Origin: Bradyrhizobium manausense
GTDB lineage: Bacteria > Pseudomonadota > Alphaproteobacteria > Rhizobiales > Xanthobacteraceae
Length of the DNA stretch: 64,000 nucleotides
Direction: 5' to 3'
NCBI RefSeq assembly: GCF_018131105.1
Contig: NZ_JAFCJI010000002.1
Span: 992,001-1,056,000 of the forward strand
A program made the translations under genes and the position numbers. The notes under the pieces were generated by a model. That model was not told the DNA's origin. It saw only the letters and a program-made list of their open reading frames with translations, and made no database searches. The stretch's first letter is position 1. Every line of letters begins with the position of its first letter. Shown in pieces: positions 17,857 through 25,773 of the stretch.

Positions 17857-18048
17857 CTACGTCTTGAAGAAACTGTTCGCCGCATCGCGCGAGGCGCGCT
17901 TTTTGGTGGCGGCTTCTTCCAGCCTGACGATCTCGGTCTTGAGCAGGGCGACGCGCTCGGTCAGTTCCTCGACCGACAACAGTGAGAGATCCTGTCCGAT
18001 TTCGTGGGTGATCTTCTTGCGCGGGCGGTCGTCGTCTTCTGTCGGCAT
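17857..18048 (-). CDS. DUF1192 family small protein
   Basis: A 63-residue protein with the DUF1192 pattern: an acidic/basic start (MPTEDDDRPRKKITHEIG), then DLSLLSVEELTERVALLKTEIVRLEEAATKKRASRDAANSFFK, a predicted coiled-coil helix. Its function is unknown. A longer open frame reaches 19233 but is antisense to the oxidoreductase; ATG 18048 fits the family length and has a GAGGA upstream. It is divergent from the quinone oxidoreductase. Confidence 0.85.
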   Translation of the reverse strand: MPTEDDDRPRKKITHEIGQDLSLLSVEELTERVALLKTEIVRLEEAATKKRASRDAANSFFKT

Positions 18049-18177
18049 CGTCGTTCCTCCTGCGTCCGCGGACCGGACCACACGGCTTGATACACGGCTT
18101 GGGCGGTTGCCAGCTTGAACCGCGCTGGCTAAGCAAAGGCCTCGTTCCACCCTCGCACCTTTGCTCAAGGACACATC

Positions 18178-19176
18178 ATGGACAAGCTGCCCGCGCAAAT
18201 GACCGTGGTCGCCATCTCCAAGCCCGGCGGACCGGAGGTGCTGGTACCGGAACAACGGGCGCTGCCGCAGCCCGGTCCCGACGAGATCCTGGTCAGGGTG
18301 CAGGCCGCCGGCGTCAACCGGCCCGACGTGGCGCAGCGCTCCGGCGCCTATCCGCCGCCGCCCGGCGCCAGCGACCTCCCCGGTCTCGAAATCGCGGGCG
18401 AAGTCGTGGCCGTCGGCAGCAACGCCAAGCGGCACAAGATCGGCGATAAGGTGATGTCGCTCGTCGCCGGTGGCGGCTATGCGCAGTACTGCATCGCGCA
18501 GGACGCCCAGGCGATGGGCGTGCCGCCGGCGCTGTCGATCAAGGAAGCCGGCGCGCTGCCGGAAACCCTGATGACGGTCTGGCACAATGTGTTCGAGCGC
18601 GGCGGGCTGAAGGCCGGCGAGACGCTGCTGATACACGGCGGCTCCTCCGGCATCGGCACCATGGCGATCCAGCTCGCCAAGGCGTTCGGCGCAAAAGTGT
18701 TCGTCACCGTGGGCTCGCAGGACAAGATCGATGCCTGCCTCAAGCTCGGCGCGGACCGCGCCATCAATTACAAGACCGAAGACTTCGTCGCCGTGGTCAA
18801 GGAAGAGACCGACAAGGTCGGCGTCAACCTGATCCTCGACATGGTCGCCGGCGAATATGTCGACCGCAACTATGACGCGGCCGCCGTCGACGGCCGCATC
18901 GTGCAGATCGCGACCCTCAACGGCCCCAAGGTCAGCGTCAACATCGCCAAGGTGATGGTGAAGCGGTTGACCCATACCGGCTCGACCTTGCGCCCCCGTA
19001 GTAATGCGGACAAGGCGGCGATGGTGGCTGCGATTGAAGCGAAAGTGATGCCGCTTTTGCGCGATGGCCGGGTCAAGCCGCTGATGGACAGCGCTTTCCC
19101 GCTGGAAAAGGCCGCCGACGCACACCGGCGCATGGAGACCTCCGCACATATTGGCAAAATTGTGTTGGAGGTCTAG
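18178..19176 (+). CDS. NAD(P)H-quinone oxidoreductase, zeta-crystallin type
   Basis: A 332-residue zinc-free medium-chain dehydrogenase/reductase. The N-terminal GroES-like domain contains VQAAGVNRPDVAQRSGAYPPPPGASDLPGLEIAGEV. The NADP-binding Rossmann motif is LLIHGGSSGIGTMAIQLAKAFGAKV (about residue 145). The family (PIG3/Qor) reduces quinones or other alkenals with NADPH. A good RBS (AAGGA) precedes ATG 18178. The physiological substrate is unknown. Confidence 0.9.
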   Translation: MDKLPAQMTVVAISKPGGPEVLVPEQRALPQPGPDEILVRVQAAGVNRPDVAQRSGAYPPPPGASDLPGLEIAGEVVAVGSNAKRHKIGDKVMSLVAGGGYAQYCIAQDAQAMGVPPALSIKEAGALPETLMTVWHNVFERGGLKAGETLLIHGGSSGIGTMAIQLAKAFGAKVFVTVGSQDKIDACLKLGADRAINYKTEDFVAVVKEETDKVGVNLILDMVAGEYVDRNYDAAAVDGRIVQIATLNGPKVSVNIAKVMVKRLTHTGSTLRPRSNADKAAMVAAIEAKVMPLLRDGRVKPLMDSAFPLEKAADAHRRMETSAHIGKIVLEV

Positions 19177-19316
19177 GCCGCTGGCCCACCAAGCGAGGCG
19201 GAAACCCTTTGATTTTCCTCGCTTTCGTGGCATCTATCGCGACGCACCGAGCCAATTCCGTCCGGTGTGAAAATCGTCTTCCACCGAAGAGTTGCGTCGA
19301 ACGCGGAGAACTGGCC

Positions 19317-22193
19317 TTGCGTCTGATCAGGTGCCTCGCGCCCATCGCGCTGGGCCTCGTGATTCTTGTCGCCGCGTCCCCTGCACGCGCGCTTGATGCT
19401 GTCAGCGTCCGCGGCGATGCGCCCGCGATCGATCTTACCGGCGTGCTCGAGCATCAACGCAGCGATGCCGACCGCATCCAGGTCTCCACCGCGCCCGGCA
19501 CCGACGGCATCGTCCGCCGCATCGAGGTGCGCGCGCGTGAGGGCGGCCAGAACTGGGTGGTGTTCGCGCTCGCCAACAATACCGACGACCAGCTCGACCG
19601 CCTGATCGTCGCCCCGCATTACCGCATCGTCTCCTCGGGCCTGCTGTGGCCCGACCTCGGCCTCTCGCGCATCGCGACCATCACGCCCTCGACCGGCGAC
19701 CGGCCGGAGCGGCAGGAAAGCCCGACCGCCGACGTCTTCCGCATCACGCTCGATCCCGGCGCCGTCGTGACCTTCGTCGCGGAACTGCGCACCGACAAGC
19801 TGCCGCAGCTCTATCTGTGGGAGCCGGAAGCCTACAAGGACAAGGTCAACTCGTTCACGCTGTACCAGGGCATCGTGATCGGCATCTCGGGGCTGCTGGC
19901 GCTCGTTCTCACCATTCTGTTCGTGGTGAAGGGCAGCATCATGTTCCCGGCCGCGGCCGCGTTGGCGTGGGCAGTGCTGGTTTACATCGGCGTCGATTTC
20001 GGCTTCTGGGGCAAGGTGCTCGACATGTCGAACAACGCCGAGCGCATCTGGCGCGCGGCGGGCGAAGCGATCTTGGCGGCGACGCTGCTGGTGTTCCTGT
20101 TCGCGTATCTCAATCTCAGTCGATGGCATGTGCGCTACTCCCACATCACGGTGGGCTGGCTGGCGTTCCTCGGCTCCCTCGTCGCGCTCGCTTTGTTCGA
20201 TCCGGCCGTCGCCTCCGGCATCGCGCGCATCTCGCTGGTGCTGATCGCCTTCGCCGGCTTCGCGCTGATCGTCTATCTCTCCACCCACGGCTTCGACCGC
20301 GCGGTGCTGCTGATCCCGACCTGGTTCCTCCTGGTGGTGTGGGTGGTCGCGGCCGGCATGACGGTCGCCGGTTCCGTCACCAACGACATCGTCGGCCCCG
20401 CCCTGCTCGGCGGCCTCGTGCTGATCGTGATGCTGATCGGCTTCACGGTGATGCAGCATGCCTTCGCCGGCGGCGGCGCCACCACCGGCGTGGTCTCCGA
20501 CATCGAGCGCCGCGCGCTGGCGCTCGCAGGTTCCGGCGATCTGATCTGGGACTGGGACGTTTCCGCCGACAAGGTCTTCACCAGCCCCGAGACCGAAGCC
20601 CTGCTCGGGCTCAAGCGCGGCACGCTGGAAGGCCCGGCCGCCACGTGGCTCGAGGTGCTGCATCCGCTCGACCAGGACCGCTTCCGCGCCGCGCTCGACA
20701 GTGTGCTCGACCAGCGCCGCGGTCGCCTAGTGCAGGATTTCCGTCTGCGCACCCCGGACGGTCATTTCATGTGGTTCGCGCTGAAGGCGCGCCCGGTGGT
20801 CGGCTCGGACGGCGAGGTCTCTCGCGTGGTCGGCACGCTCACCGACGTCACTGAGCTGCGCAACGCCGAAGAACGCCTGCTGCACGATTCCGTGCACGAC
20901 AATTTGACCGGCCTGCCCAACCGCAAGCTGTTCATGGACCGGCTCGGCGCCGTCGCGCATTTCGCAAAGTCGATGCCGACGCTGCGGCCGACGCTGATGG
21001 TGATCGATCTCGACCGCTTCAAGCAGGTCAACGATTCCGTCGGCATCGCGGTCGGCGATTCCATCCTGCTGACGCTGGCGCGCCGCCTCACCCGCATCCT
21101 GAAGCCGCAGGACACGCTGGCGCGACTCGCCGGCGACCAGTTCGGACTGATCCTGCTCTCGGAGCAGGACCCGGCCCGCATCACCGCCTTCGCCGAAACG
21201 ATCCGCAAGACCATCCGGGCGCCGATCGCCTTCAACGATCGCGAGATCTTCCTGACCGCCTCGATCGGCCTCGCTCTTTCCGATCCGCAGACGCAACTGA
21301 CGGACGAGATCATCAAGGACGCCGAGCTTGCGATGTATCACTCCAAGCGCATCGGCGGCGACCGCATCGACGTCTACAAGCCCGCGATGCGCGCGCGGAA
21401 GACCGACCGCCTGACGCTGGAGAGCGAACTGCGCCGCGCCATCGAGCGGCAGGAGCTCACCATCCTGTACCAGCCGATCGTGCGGCTGGAGGACCGTTCG
21501 GTCGCCGGCTTCGAGGCGCTTGCGCGCTGGGATCATCCGAAGCTCGGCCGCATGGCGCCGTCGGAATTCATCACCATCGCGGAAGAGACCGGCCTGATCG
21601 TCGACCTCGGCATGTTCGTGCTCGACCAGACCGCAAAGCAGCTCTCGATCTGGCAGCGTGCGATGCGCTCGCGCGAACCGATCTTCGCGAGCGTGAACGT
21701 CTCCTCACGGCAGCTGTTGCGCCATGACCTCATTCACGACATCCGCACCGTGCTGTCACGCTCCTCGGTGGCGCGCGGCACGTTGAAGCTGGAGCTGACG
21801 GAATCGCTGGTGATGGAGAATCCGGAGCACGCTGCGCAAATGCTGACGCGCATCCGCGAACTCGGCACGGGTCTCTCGCTCGACGATTTCGGCACCGGCC
21901 ATTCATCGCTCGCCTATCTCCAGCGCTTCCCGTTCGACACCATCAAGATCGACCAGTCGTTCGTGCGCACCACCAATCGCGGCACGCGGCCGGTGATCCT
22001 GAAGTCGATCATCGCGCTCGCGCATGACCTCGGCATGGACGTGGTGGCGGAAGGTGCAGAGACCGATTCCGACGCGGTCGAGCTGTATCAGTTGGGCTGC
22101 GAATACGCGCAGGGCTTTGCCTTCGGCGAGCCGATGGACGCGGACGCCGCGATGCGGCTGCTCACGGAAGTGCGGCTGGAAGCAGCGAGCTGA
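19317..22193 (+). CDS. Membrane PAS-GGDEF-EAL protein, probable c-di-GMP phosphodiesterase
   Basis: A roughly 958-residue signalling protein. A signal peptide ending ASPARA is followed by a periplasmic domain, then a seven-helix membrane region (about 190-380), a PAS domain (about 400-520), GGDEF (about 530-690) and EAL (about 715-950). The GGDEF site reads AGDQF (about residue 604) instead of GG[DE]EF and is probably inactive. The EAL domain keeps EAL (about 733) and the loop DDFGTGHSSLAYLQ plus KIDQSFV. Net activity is therefore likely c-di-GMP hydrolysis. I place the start at TTG 19317, with GGAG eight to nine bases upstream, because it yields a clean signal peptide; ATG 19209 is the alternative. 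Confidence 0.9.
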   Translation: MRLIRCLAPIALGLVILVAASPARALDAVSVRGDAPAIDLTGVLEHQRSDADRIQVSTAPGTDGIVRRIEVRAREGGQNWVVFALANNTDDQLDRLIVAPHYRIVSSGLLWPDLGLSRIATITPSTGDRPERQESPTADVFRITLDPGAVVTFVAELRTDKLPQLYLWEPEAYKDKVNSFTLYQGIVIGISGLLALVLTILFVVKGSIMFPAAAALAWAVLVYIGVDFGFWGKVLDMSNNAERIWRAAGEAILAATLLVFLFAYLNLSRWHVRYSHITVGWLAFLGSLVALALFDPAVASGIARISLVLIAFAGFALIVYLSTHGFDRAVLLIPTWFLLVVWVVAAGMTVAGSVTNDIVGPALLGGLVLIVMLIGFTVMQHAFAGGGATTGVVSDIERRALALAGSGDLIWDWDVSADKVFTSPETEALLGLKRGTLEGPAATWLEVLHPLDQDRFRAALDSVLDQRRGRLVQDFRLRTPDGHFMWFALKARPVVGSDGEVSRVVGTLTDVTELRNAEERLLHDSVHDNLTGLPNRKLFMDRLGAVAHFAKSMPTLRPTLMVIDLDRFKQVNDSVGIAVGDSILLTLARRLTRILKPQDTLARLAGDQFGLILLSEQDPARITAFAETIRKTIRAPIAFNDREIFLTASIGLALSDPQTQLTDEIIKDAELAMYHSKRIGGDRIDVYKPAMRARKTDRLTLESELRRAIERQELTILYQPIVRLEDRSVAGFEALARWDHPKLGRMAPSEFITIAEETGLIVDLGMFVLDQTAKQLSIWQRAMRSREPIFASVNVSSRQLLRHDLIHDIRTVLSRSSVARGTLKLELTESLVMENPEHAAQMLTRIRELGTGLSLDDFGTGHSSLAYLQRFPFDTIKIDQSFVRTTNRGTRPVILKSIIALAHDLGMDVVAEGAETDSDAVELYQLGCEYAQGFAFGEPMDADAAMRLLTEVRLEAAS

Positions 22194-22310
22194 TCTCAAG
22201 AGGAACGGTGACTTCCGGTCTTCCTTGCTGAGAAGGTGGTGCAGGCAGCATTCGGACATCGTTCTCGAGGCCGGCGCAGCGTCTCACTGTGCACGCGTGA
22301 ACCCAGGACA

Positions 22311-22324
22311 TTGACCTGGATCAA
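22311..22324. promoter_or_regulatory. FixK/FNR-type box
   Basis: TTGACCTGGATCAA fits TTGA-N6-TCAA, the half-site pair bound by FixK2/FNR/CRP-family oxygen regulators. It lies 55-68 bases upstream of the start of a small secreted protein, a spacing that permits class II activation (box centre near -41) if transcription starts around 22358. The match is a short consensus, so it is suggestive only. Confidence 0.6.
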
Positions 22325-22378
22325 TGCTGCCTTCGATCCGAGTGCACCGGATGTTGCGCCGACTTGGAGGAGGTTCCG

Positions 22379-22714
22379 GTGCGCACATTGGCTTTGACGA
22401 TTTTGACGATAGGTATCGTCTTAACATCAGGGCATGTCCGGGCTCAGGAATATGATCCGACTTTTCCCTGCAGGGCACCGGCCAACGGTCAGATGCGCGA
22501 CCTGAACCCGTACTACGCTTGTGCGATGGCGCGGGTAAAAGGATCAAGATCGGCCGCACGTGCCGAGACCAGATCCCATGTGCCGCCGAAGTCATCGATC
22601 CACTCCCGGTCCACACCGTACAATCGATCAACTGAACCGTATTACGGGGCCTCCCAAGGTTACGCCCCTGGTGAAAAGCAGCAATTTCTCGAAAGCGTGA
22701 GACAAAGCCTTTAG
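22379..22714 (+). CDS. Small secreted hypothetical protein
   Basis: A roughly 111-residue protein beginning at GTG 22379, with GGAGG nine bases upstream. The leader VRTLALTILTIGIVLTSGHVRAQ is a clear signal peptide and resembles those of the DUF3551 proteins common in Bradyrhizobium, followed by YDPTFPC. The mature part, unlike DUF3551, is Ser/Arg/Pro-rich with tyrosine motifs (NPYYAC, TPYNRSTEPYYGASQGY). A FixK-type box lies upstream. Function unknown; the odd tail may reflect a diverged or frameshifted family member. Confidence 0.6.
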   Translation: MRTLALTILTIGIVLTSGHVRAQEYDPTFPCRAPANGQMRDLNPYYACAMARVKGSRSAARAETRSHVPPKSSIHSRSTPYNRSTEPYYGASQGYAPGEKQQFLESVRQSL

Positions 22715-22764
22715 GCCGGCCTACAGCACAATCCTGACACTCCATACCGGCCCAGGAAACCTCG

Positions 22765-23028
22765 CTACCTCCGCCGGTCGCTCTTCATCTTCGTGAATCG
22801 CACGCTCTGGCCGTCGGGCATCCGGACCGCCTTGAAGCCCGCGGCGAGGCAGGCTTCGCGCTGGGGCATCTGGATGTCGGGGCTGCGGAGGCTGTCCCAC
22901 CATGAGGCTCGGTTGGCCGCGCGCGGCAGGGCTGCGCCGATGATCTCCTCGATCTGCTCAAAGCTCAGCACGAATTCCATCTGCTTCTGCCGCAGCAGGT
23001 ATTCGCGTAGCGCGTCGTAATCGTTCAC
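22765..23028 (-). CDS. DUF7662-like small protein
   Basis: An 87-residue protein starting at GTG 23028 with GAGGA upstream. The pattern YDALREYLLRQKQMEFVLSFEQIEEIIGAALPRAA-ASWW, followed by CLAAGFKAVRMPDGQSVRFTK, matches a small family (DUF7662 as I recall it) of single-domain proteins found alone or beside DNA-modification and restriction proteins. The role is unknown. It is divergent from the downstream diguanylate cyclase. Confidence 0.7.
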   Translation of the reverse strand: MNDYDALREYLLRQKQMEFVLSFEQIEEIIGAALPRAANRASWWDSLRSPDIQMPQREACLAAGFKAVRMPDGQSVRFTKMKSDRRR

Positions 23029-23172
23029 CGCCGTCCTCACCCTTTGACCGCGGCCTGATCTGCGCAAAAGCGTGGCTCACGGAAACCAATCCTTAACTCA
23101 TTGCGGCAGCGCCGTCGCGGCTTAAACACTACGCAAGATTTCAGGCGCATCCACTAGTGTCTGGAGCAATCG

Positions 23173-24669
23173 ATGCTGTCTGGATGGCGTGAAGCCATGG
23201 CTCGCCGGCCGTGGCGCATTTCGGCGAAACTGCTGATCATCTCGTCCGTCGTGACGGTGATCGGCTTTTCCGCCATTTGCGTCAACGTCATGCTCGACAT
23301 GCGCCGCGGCGAGGAGGCGCTGGCCCGCCAGACGCTGGAAAATCTGGCGACCTCGATCGACGCCGACATCAGCCGCAACATCGATATCTACGACCTGTCC
23401 CTGAAGGCGGTCGCCAGCAACATGCTGCTGCCCGAGATCAACACGGCCTCGAAGCCGATCCGCCAGCTGATCCTGTTCGACCACGCCACCACCGCAAAGC
23501 ATTTCGGCGCCGTGCAGGTGTTCGACGCGGATGGCAACCTCAGCATCGATGCCTCGACGCTCGATCCGGTCGCGGAAAATCGCAGCAGTGAGGAGTATTT
23601 CACGGTTCACCGCGACAATCCCAACGTCGGCCTGTTCATCAGCCGCCCGATGCTGTTCCGCGGCGCCTATTCGATCGTCCTGAGCCGGCGTCTCAGCGAT
23701 ACCGACGGCGGCTTCATGGGTGTCGTCGCCGGCTCGATCCGCTTCACCTATTTCCACGAGTTGTTCGAGCGGCTGAGCCTCGATCCCGAGGACACCATCA
23801 CCGTCCTCAAGCGCGACCGCACCGTCATGATGCGGCGGCCGTTCGATCTCGACATCATCGGCAAGAACCTGAACGACCGCCAGTCCTGGAAGGCCGACAA
23901 CCTCCGCGTCGGCGGCTCGTTTGCGGGACAGGGCCCGGTCGATCCGACCGCGCGGCTCTATGCACGCAGCGGCGATAGCGGTCCGCTGTTCGTGGTGGCG
24001 GGCAAGCCGCTGACCGCGGTGTTCGCGCTGTGGCAGAAGGAAGCGCTCCGCATCGGCGCCGTGGTTCTGGTGCTCGCGCTGTTCGTGCTGGGGTCGGCGA
24101 TCGTGCTCGCGCGCGAGATCAGCCGGCGCGCGGATGCCGAAAGCAAGCTCGAGGAGATGGCGACCACCGACGCCCTCACGGGCCTGCGCAACCGCCGCAA
24201 GTTCGACCAGGTCATCGACGCCGAATGGCGCCGCGCGACTCGCCAGAAGACGCCAATCGCACTGCTGATGATCGATGCCGATCACTTCAAGGCCTATAAC
24301 GACACGTTCGGTCACCAGGCCGGCGACCAGGTACTGGTCGGCATCGCCATCTGCATTTCAGACTCGGTGCGCCGGGCCGGCGACTGCGCCGCGCGCTATG
24401 GCGGCGAGGAGTTCGCCGTGCTGCTGCCGAACACGTCCGCCGCCGACGCCTTCAAGATCGCCGAGATGATCCGCGGCAAGGTGCAGGGCTGGTCCGACGG
24501 CGGGGCGGGCTCGACCGTCTCCTGCGGCATCGCCAGCCTCGCGCCCACCGCCGGCATGGACTGGGCCATCCTGGTCGCTGCCGCCGACAAGGCGCTCTAT
24601 GCCGCGAAAGCCGGCGGGCGGAATCAGTCGGTGGTCGCGAGCCTGCCGAAGCTGTCGCTGGTTGCGTGA
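23173..24669 (+). CDS. Diguanylate cyclase with periplasmic Cache-type sensor
   Basis: A 498-residue protein with a transmembrane helix at about 20-42, a periplasmic double-Cache-like sensor (about 45-290), a second helix (about 295-315) and a GGDEF domain (about 335-490). The active site GGEEF at 410-414 is intact and is preceded five residues earlier by RAGD (401-404), an RxxD allosteric I-site. It should therefore make c-di-GMP and be product-inhibited. In the sensor, GVVAGSIRFTYF and SDTDGGFMGVV resemble dCache segments. It complements the PDE-type GGDEF-EAL protein about 1 kb upstream. Confidence 0.92.
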   Translation: MLSGWREAMARRPWRISAKLLIISSVVTVIGFSAICVNVMLDMRRGEEALARQTLENLATSIDADISRNIDIYDLSLKAVASNMLLPEINTASKPIRQLILFDHATTAKHFGAVQVFDADGNLSIDASTLDPVAENRSSEEYFTVHRDNPNVGLFISRPMLFRGAYSIVLSRRLSDTDGGFMGVVAGSIRFTYFHELFERLSLDPEDTITVLKRDRTVMMRRPFDLDIIGKNLNDRQSWKADNLRVGGSFAGQGPVDPTARLYARSGDSGPLFVVAGKPLTAVFALWQKEALRIGAVVLVLALFVLGSAIVLAREISRRADAESKLEEMATTDALTGLRNRRKFDQVIDAEWRRATRQKTPIALLMIDADHFKAYNDTFGHQAGDQVLVGIAICISDSVRRAGDCAARYGGEEFAVLLPNTSAADAFKIAEMIRGKVQGWSDGGAGSTVSCGIASLAPTAGMDWAILVAAADKALYAAKAGGRNQSVVASLPKLSLVA

Positions 24670-24677
24670 GGCATAAT

Positions 24678-24703
24678 GTCGTCCTGGCGAAAGCCAGCAC
24701 GAC
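24678..24703. repeat. Single-arm family B palindrome
   Basis: GTCGTCCTGGCGAAAGCCAG followed by CACGAC is one hairpin arm of the family B element. It sits in the 42-base gap between the convergent ends of the diguanylate cyclase and galU, where it could serve as a terminator. Confidence 0.7.
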
Positions 24704-24711
24704 ACAGTGGC

Positions 24712-25587
24712 CTACTGCCCCAGATACTTCTTCATCTCCGCGATCAACCCCTCGCGCAGCTCCGGCCGCTTCAGGCCATAGGCGATGTTGGCGCGGAGGA
24801 AGCCGGGCTTGGAGCCACAATCATGGCGCTCGCCCTCAAACTCGACGCCGTAGAATTTCTGCGACCTGGCGAGGCCGATCATGGCGTCGGTGAGCTGGAT
24901 CTCGCCGCCGGCGCCGCGCTCCTGGGTCTCCAGGATCTTGAAGATCTCTGGCTGGAGAATATAGCGGCCGGTGATCGAGAGGTTGGAGGGCGCTGTGCCC
25001 TTCGCCGGCTTCTCGACCATTCCGTCGACCTCGAACATCTTGCCGGTGCGTTTGCCGACGCCGCAGATGCCGTATTGATGGGTGAGATGGTCGGGCACCG
25101 CCTCGACCGCGATCAGATTGGACTTCTCGCCCAGCGTTGCAGCCGTCTCGATCATCTGCTTCAGGCAGCCGGGCGAATTGAGCACGAGCTCGTCGGGCAG
25201 CACCACCGCGAACGGCTCGTTGCCGACGATGTCGCGCGCGCACCACACCGCGTGACCGAGGCCGAGCGGCGCCTGCTGGCGGGTGAAGCTGACGGCGCCG
25301 GCTTCCGGCTGGTTCTGCGCCAGGATGTCCTGCTCGGCCTTCTTGCCGCGCGCGGCGAGCGTCGCGTCGAGCTCGAACATCCGGTCGAAATGATCTTCGA
25401 TGACATTTTTGTTGCGGCCGGTGACGAAGATGAAGTGCTCGATGCCGGCTTCCCGCGCCTCGTCATAGACGTACTGGATCAGCGGCTTGTCGACGATGGT
25501 GAGCATTTCCTTCGGCATGGCCTTGGTGGCGGGCAAAACGCGGGTGCCGAGGCCGGCGACGGGGAATACGGCTTTGCGGATTTTCAT
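24712..25587 (-). CDS. galU: UTP-glucose-1-phosphate uridylyltransferase
   Basis: A 291-residue nucleotidyltransferase making UDP-glucose from UTP and glucose-1-phosphate, for polysaccharide and glycolipid synthesis. Signature segments are KAVFPVAGLGTRVLPATKAMPKEML at the N-terminus, PLIQYVYDEAREAGIEHFIFVTGR, VVLPDELV and CGVGKRTG / VEKPAKGTAPSNLSITGRYIL. ATG 25587 starts MKIRKAVFP as in homologues; the open frame to 25662 is not supported. It is divergent from the transglycosylase gene. Confidence 0.96.
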   Translation of the reverse strand: MKIRKAVFPVAGLGTRVLPATKAMPKEMLTIVDKPLIQYVYDEAREAGIEHFIFVTGRNKNVIEDHFDRMFELDATLAARGKKAEQDILAQNQPEAGAVSFTRQQAPLGLGHAVWCARDIVGNEPFAVVLPDELVLNSPGCLKQMIETAATLGEKSNLIAVEAVPDHLTHQYGICGVGKRTGKMFEVDGMVEKPAKGTAPSNLSITGRYILQPEIFKILETQERGAGGEIQLTDAMIGLARSQKFYGVEFEGERHDCGSKPGFLRANIAYGLKRPELREGLIAEMKKYLGQ

Positions 25588-25773
25588 GGGATTGATCGAT
25601 GACCTTGAGCGCAGGTGAAAGAAGCAATGGCGGCTTGCTAGCCGGTTTGCAGCGGGTAACAAAGGCGGATGTAGGGCTCGGCCCCTGGAATTAAGAAAAC
25701 CTGGAATTGAGAAAAGGCCGCCACCGAAATTTCACCTTTGTTAAGCTATTGGCAACCGTAACGGGGCCTCCTG

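Noticed and set aside
22202..22224. GGAAC at 22202 as an EcfG promoter
   Set aside because: The expected CGTT is replaced by CCTT at 16-base spacing, so it does not match the consensus.
24676..25602. Plus-strand open frame of 308 codons
   Set aside because: Antisense to galU and starting in a family B hairpin arm.
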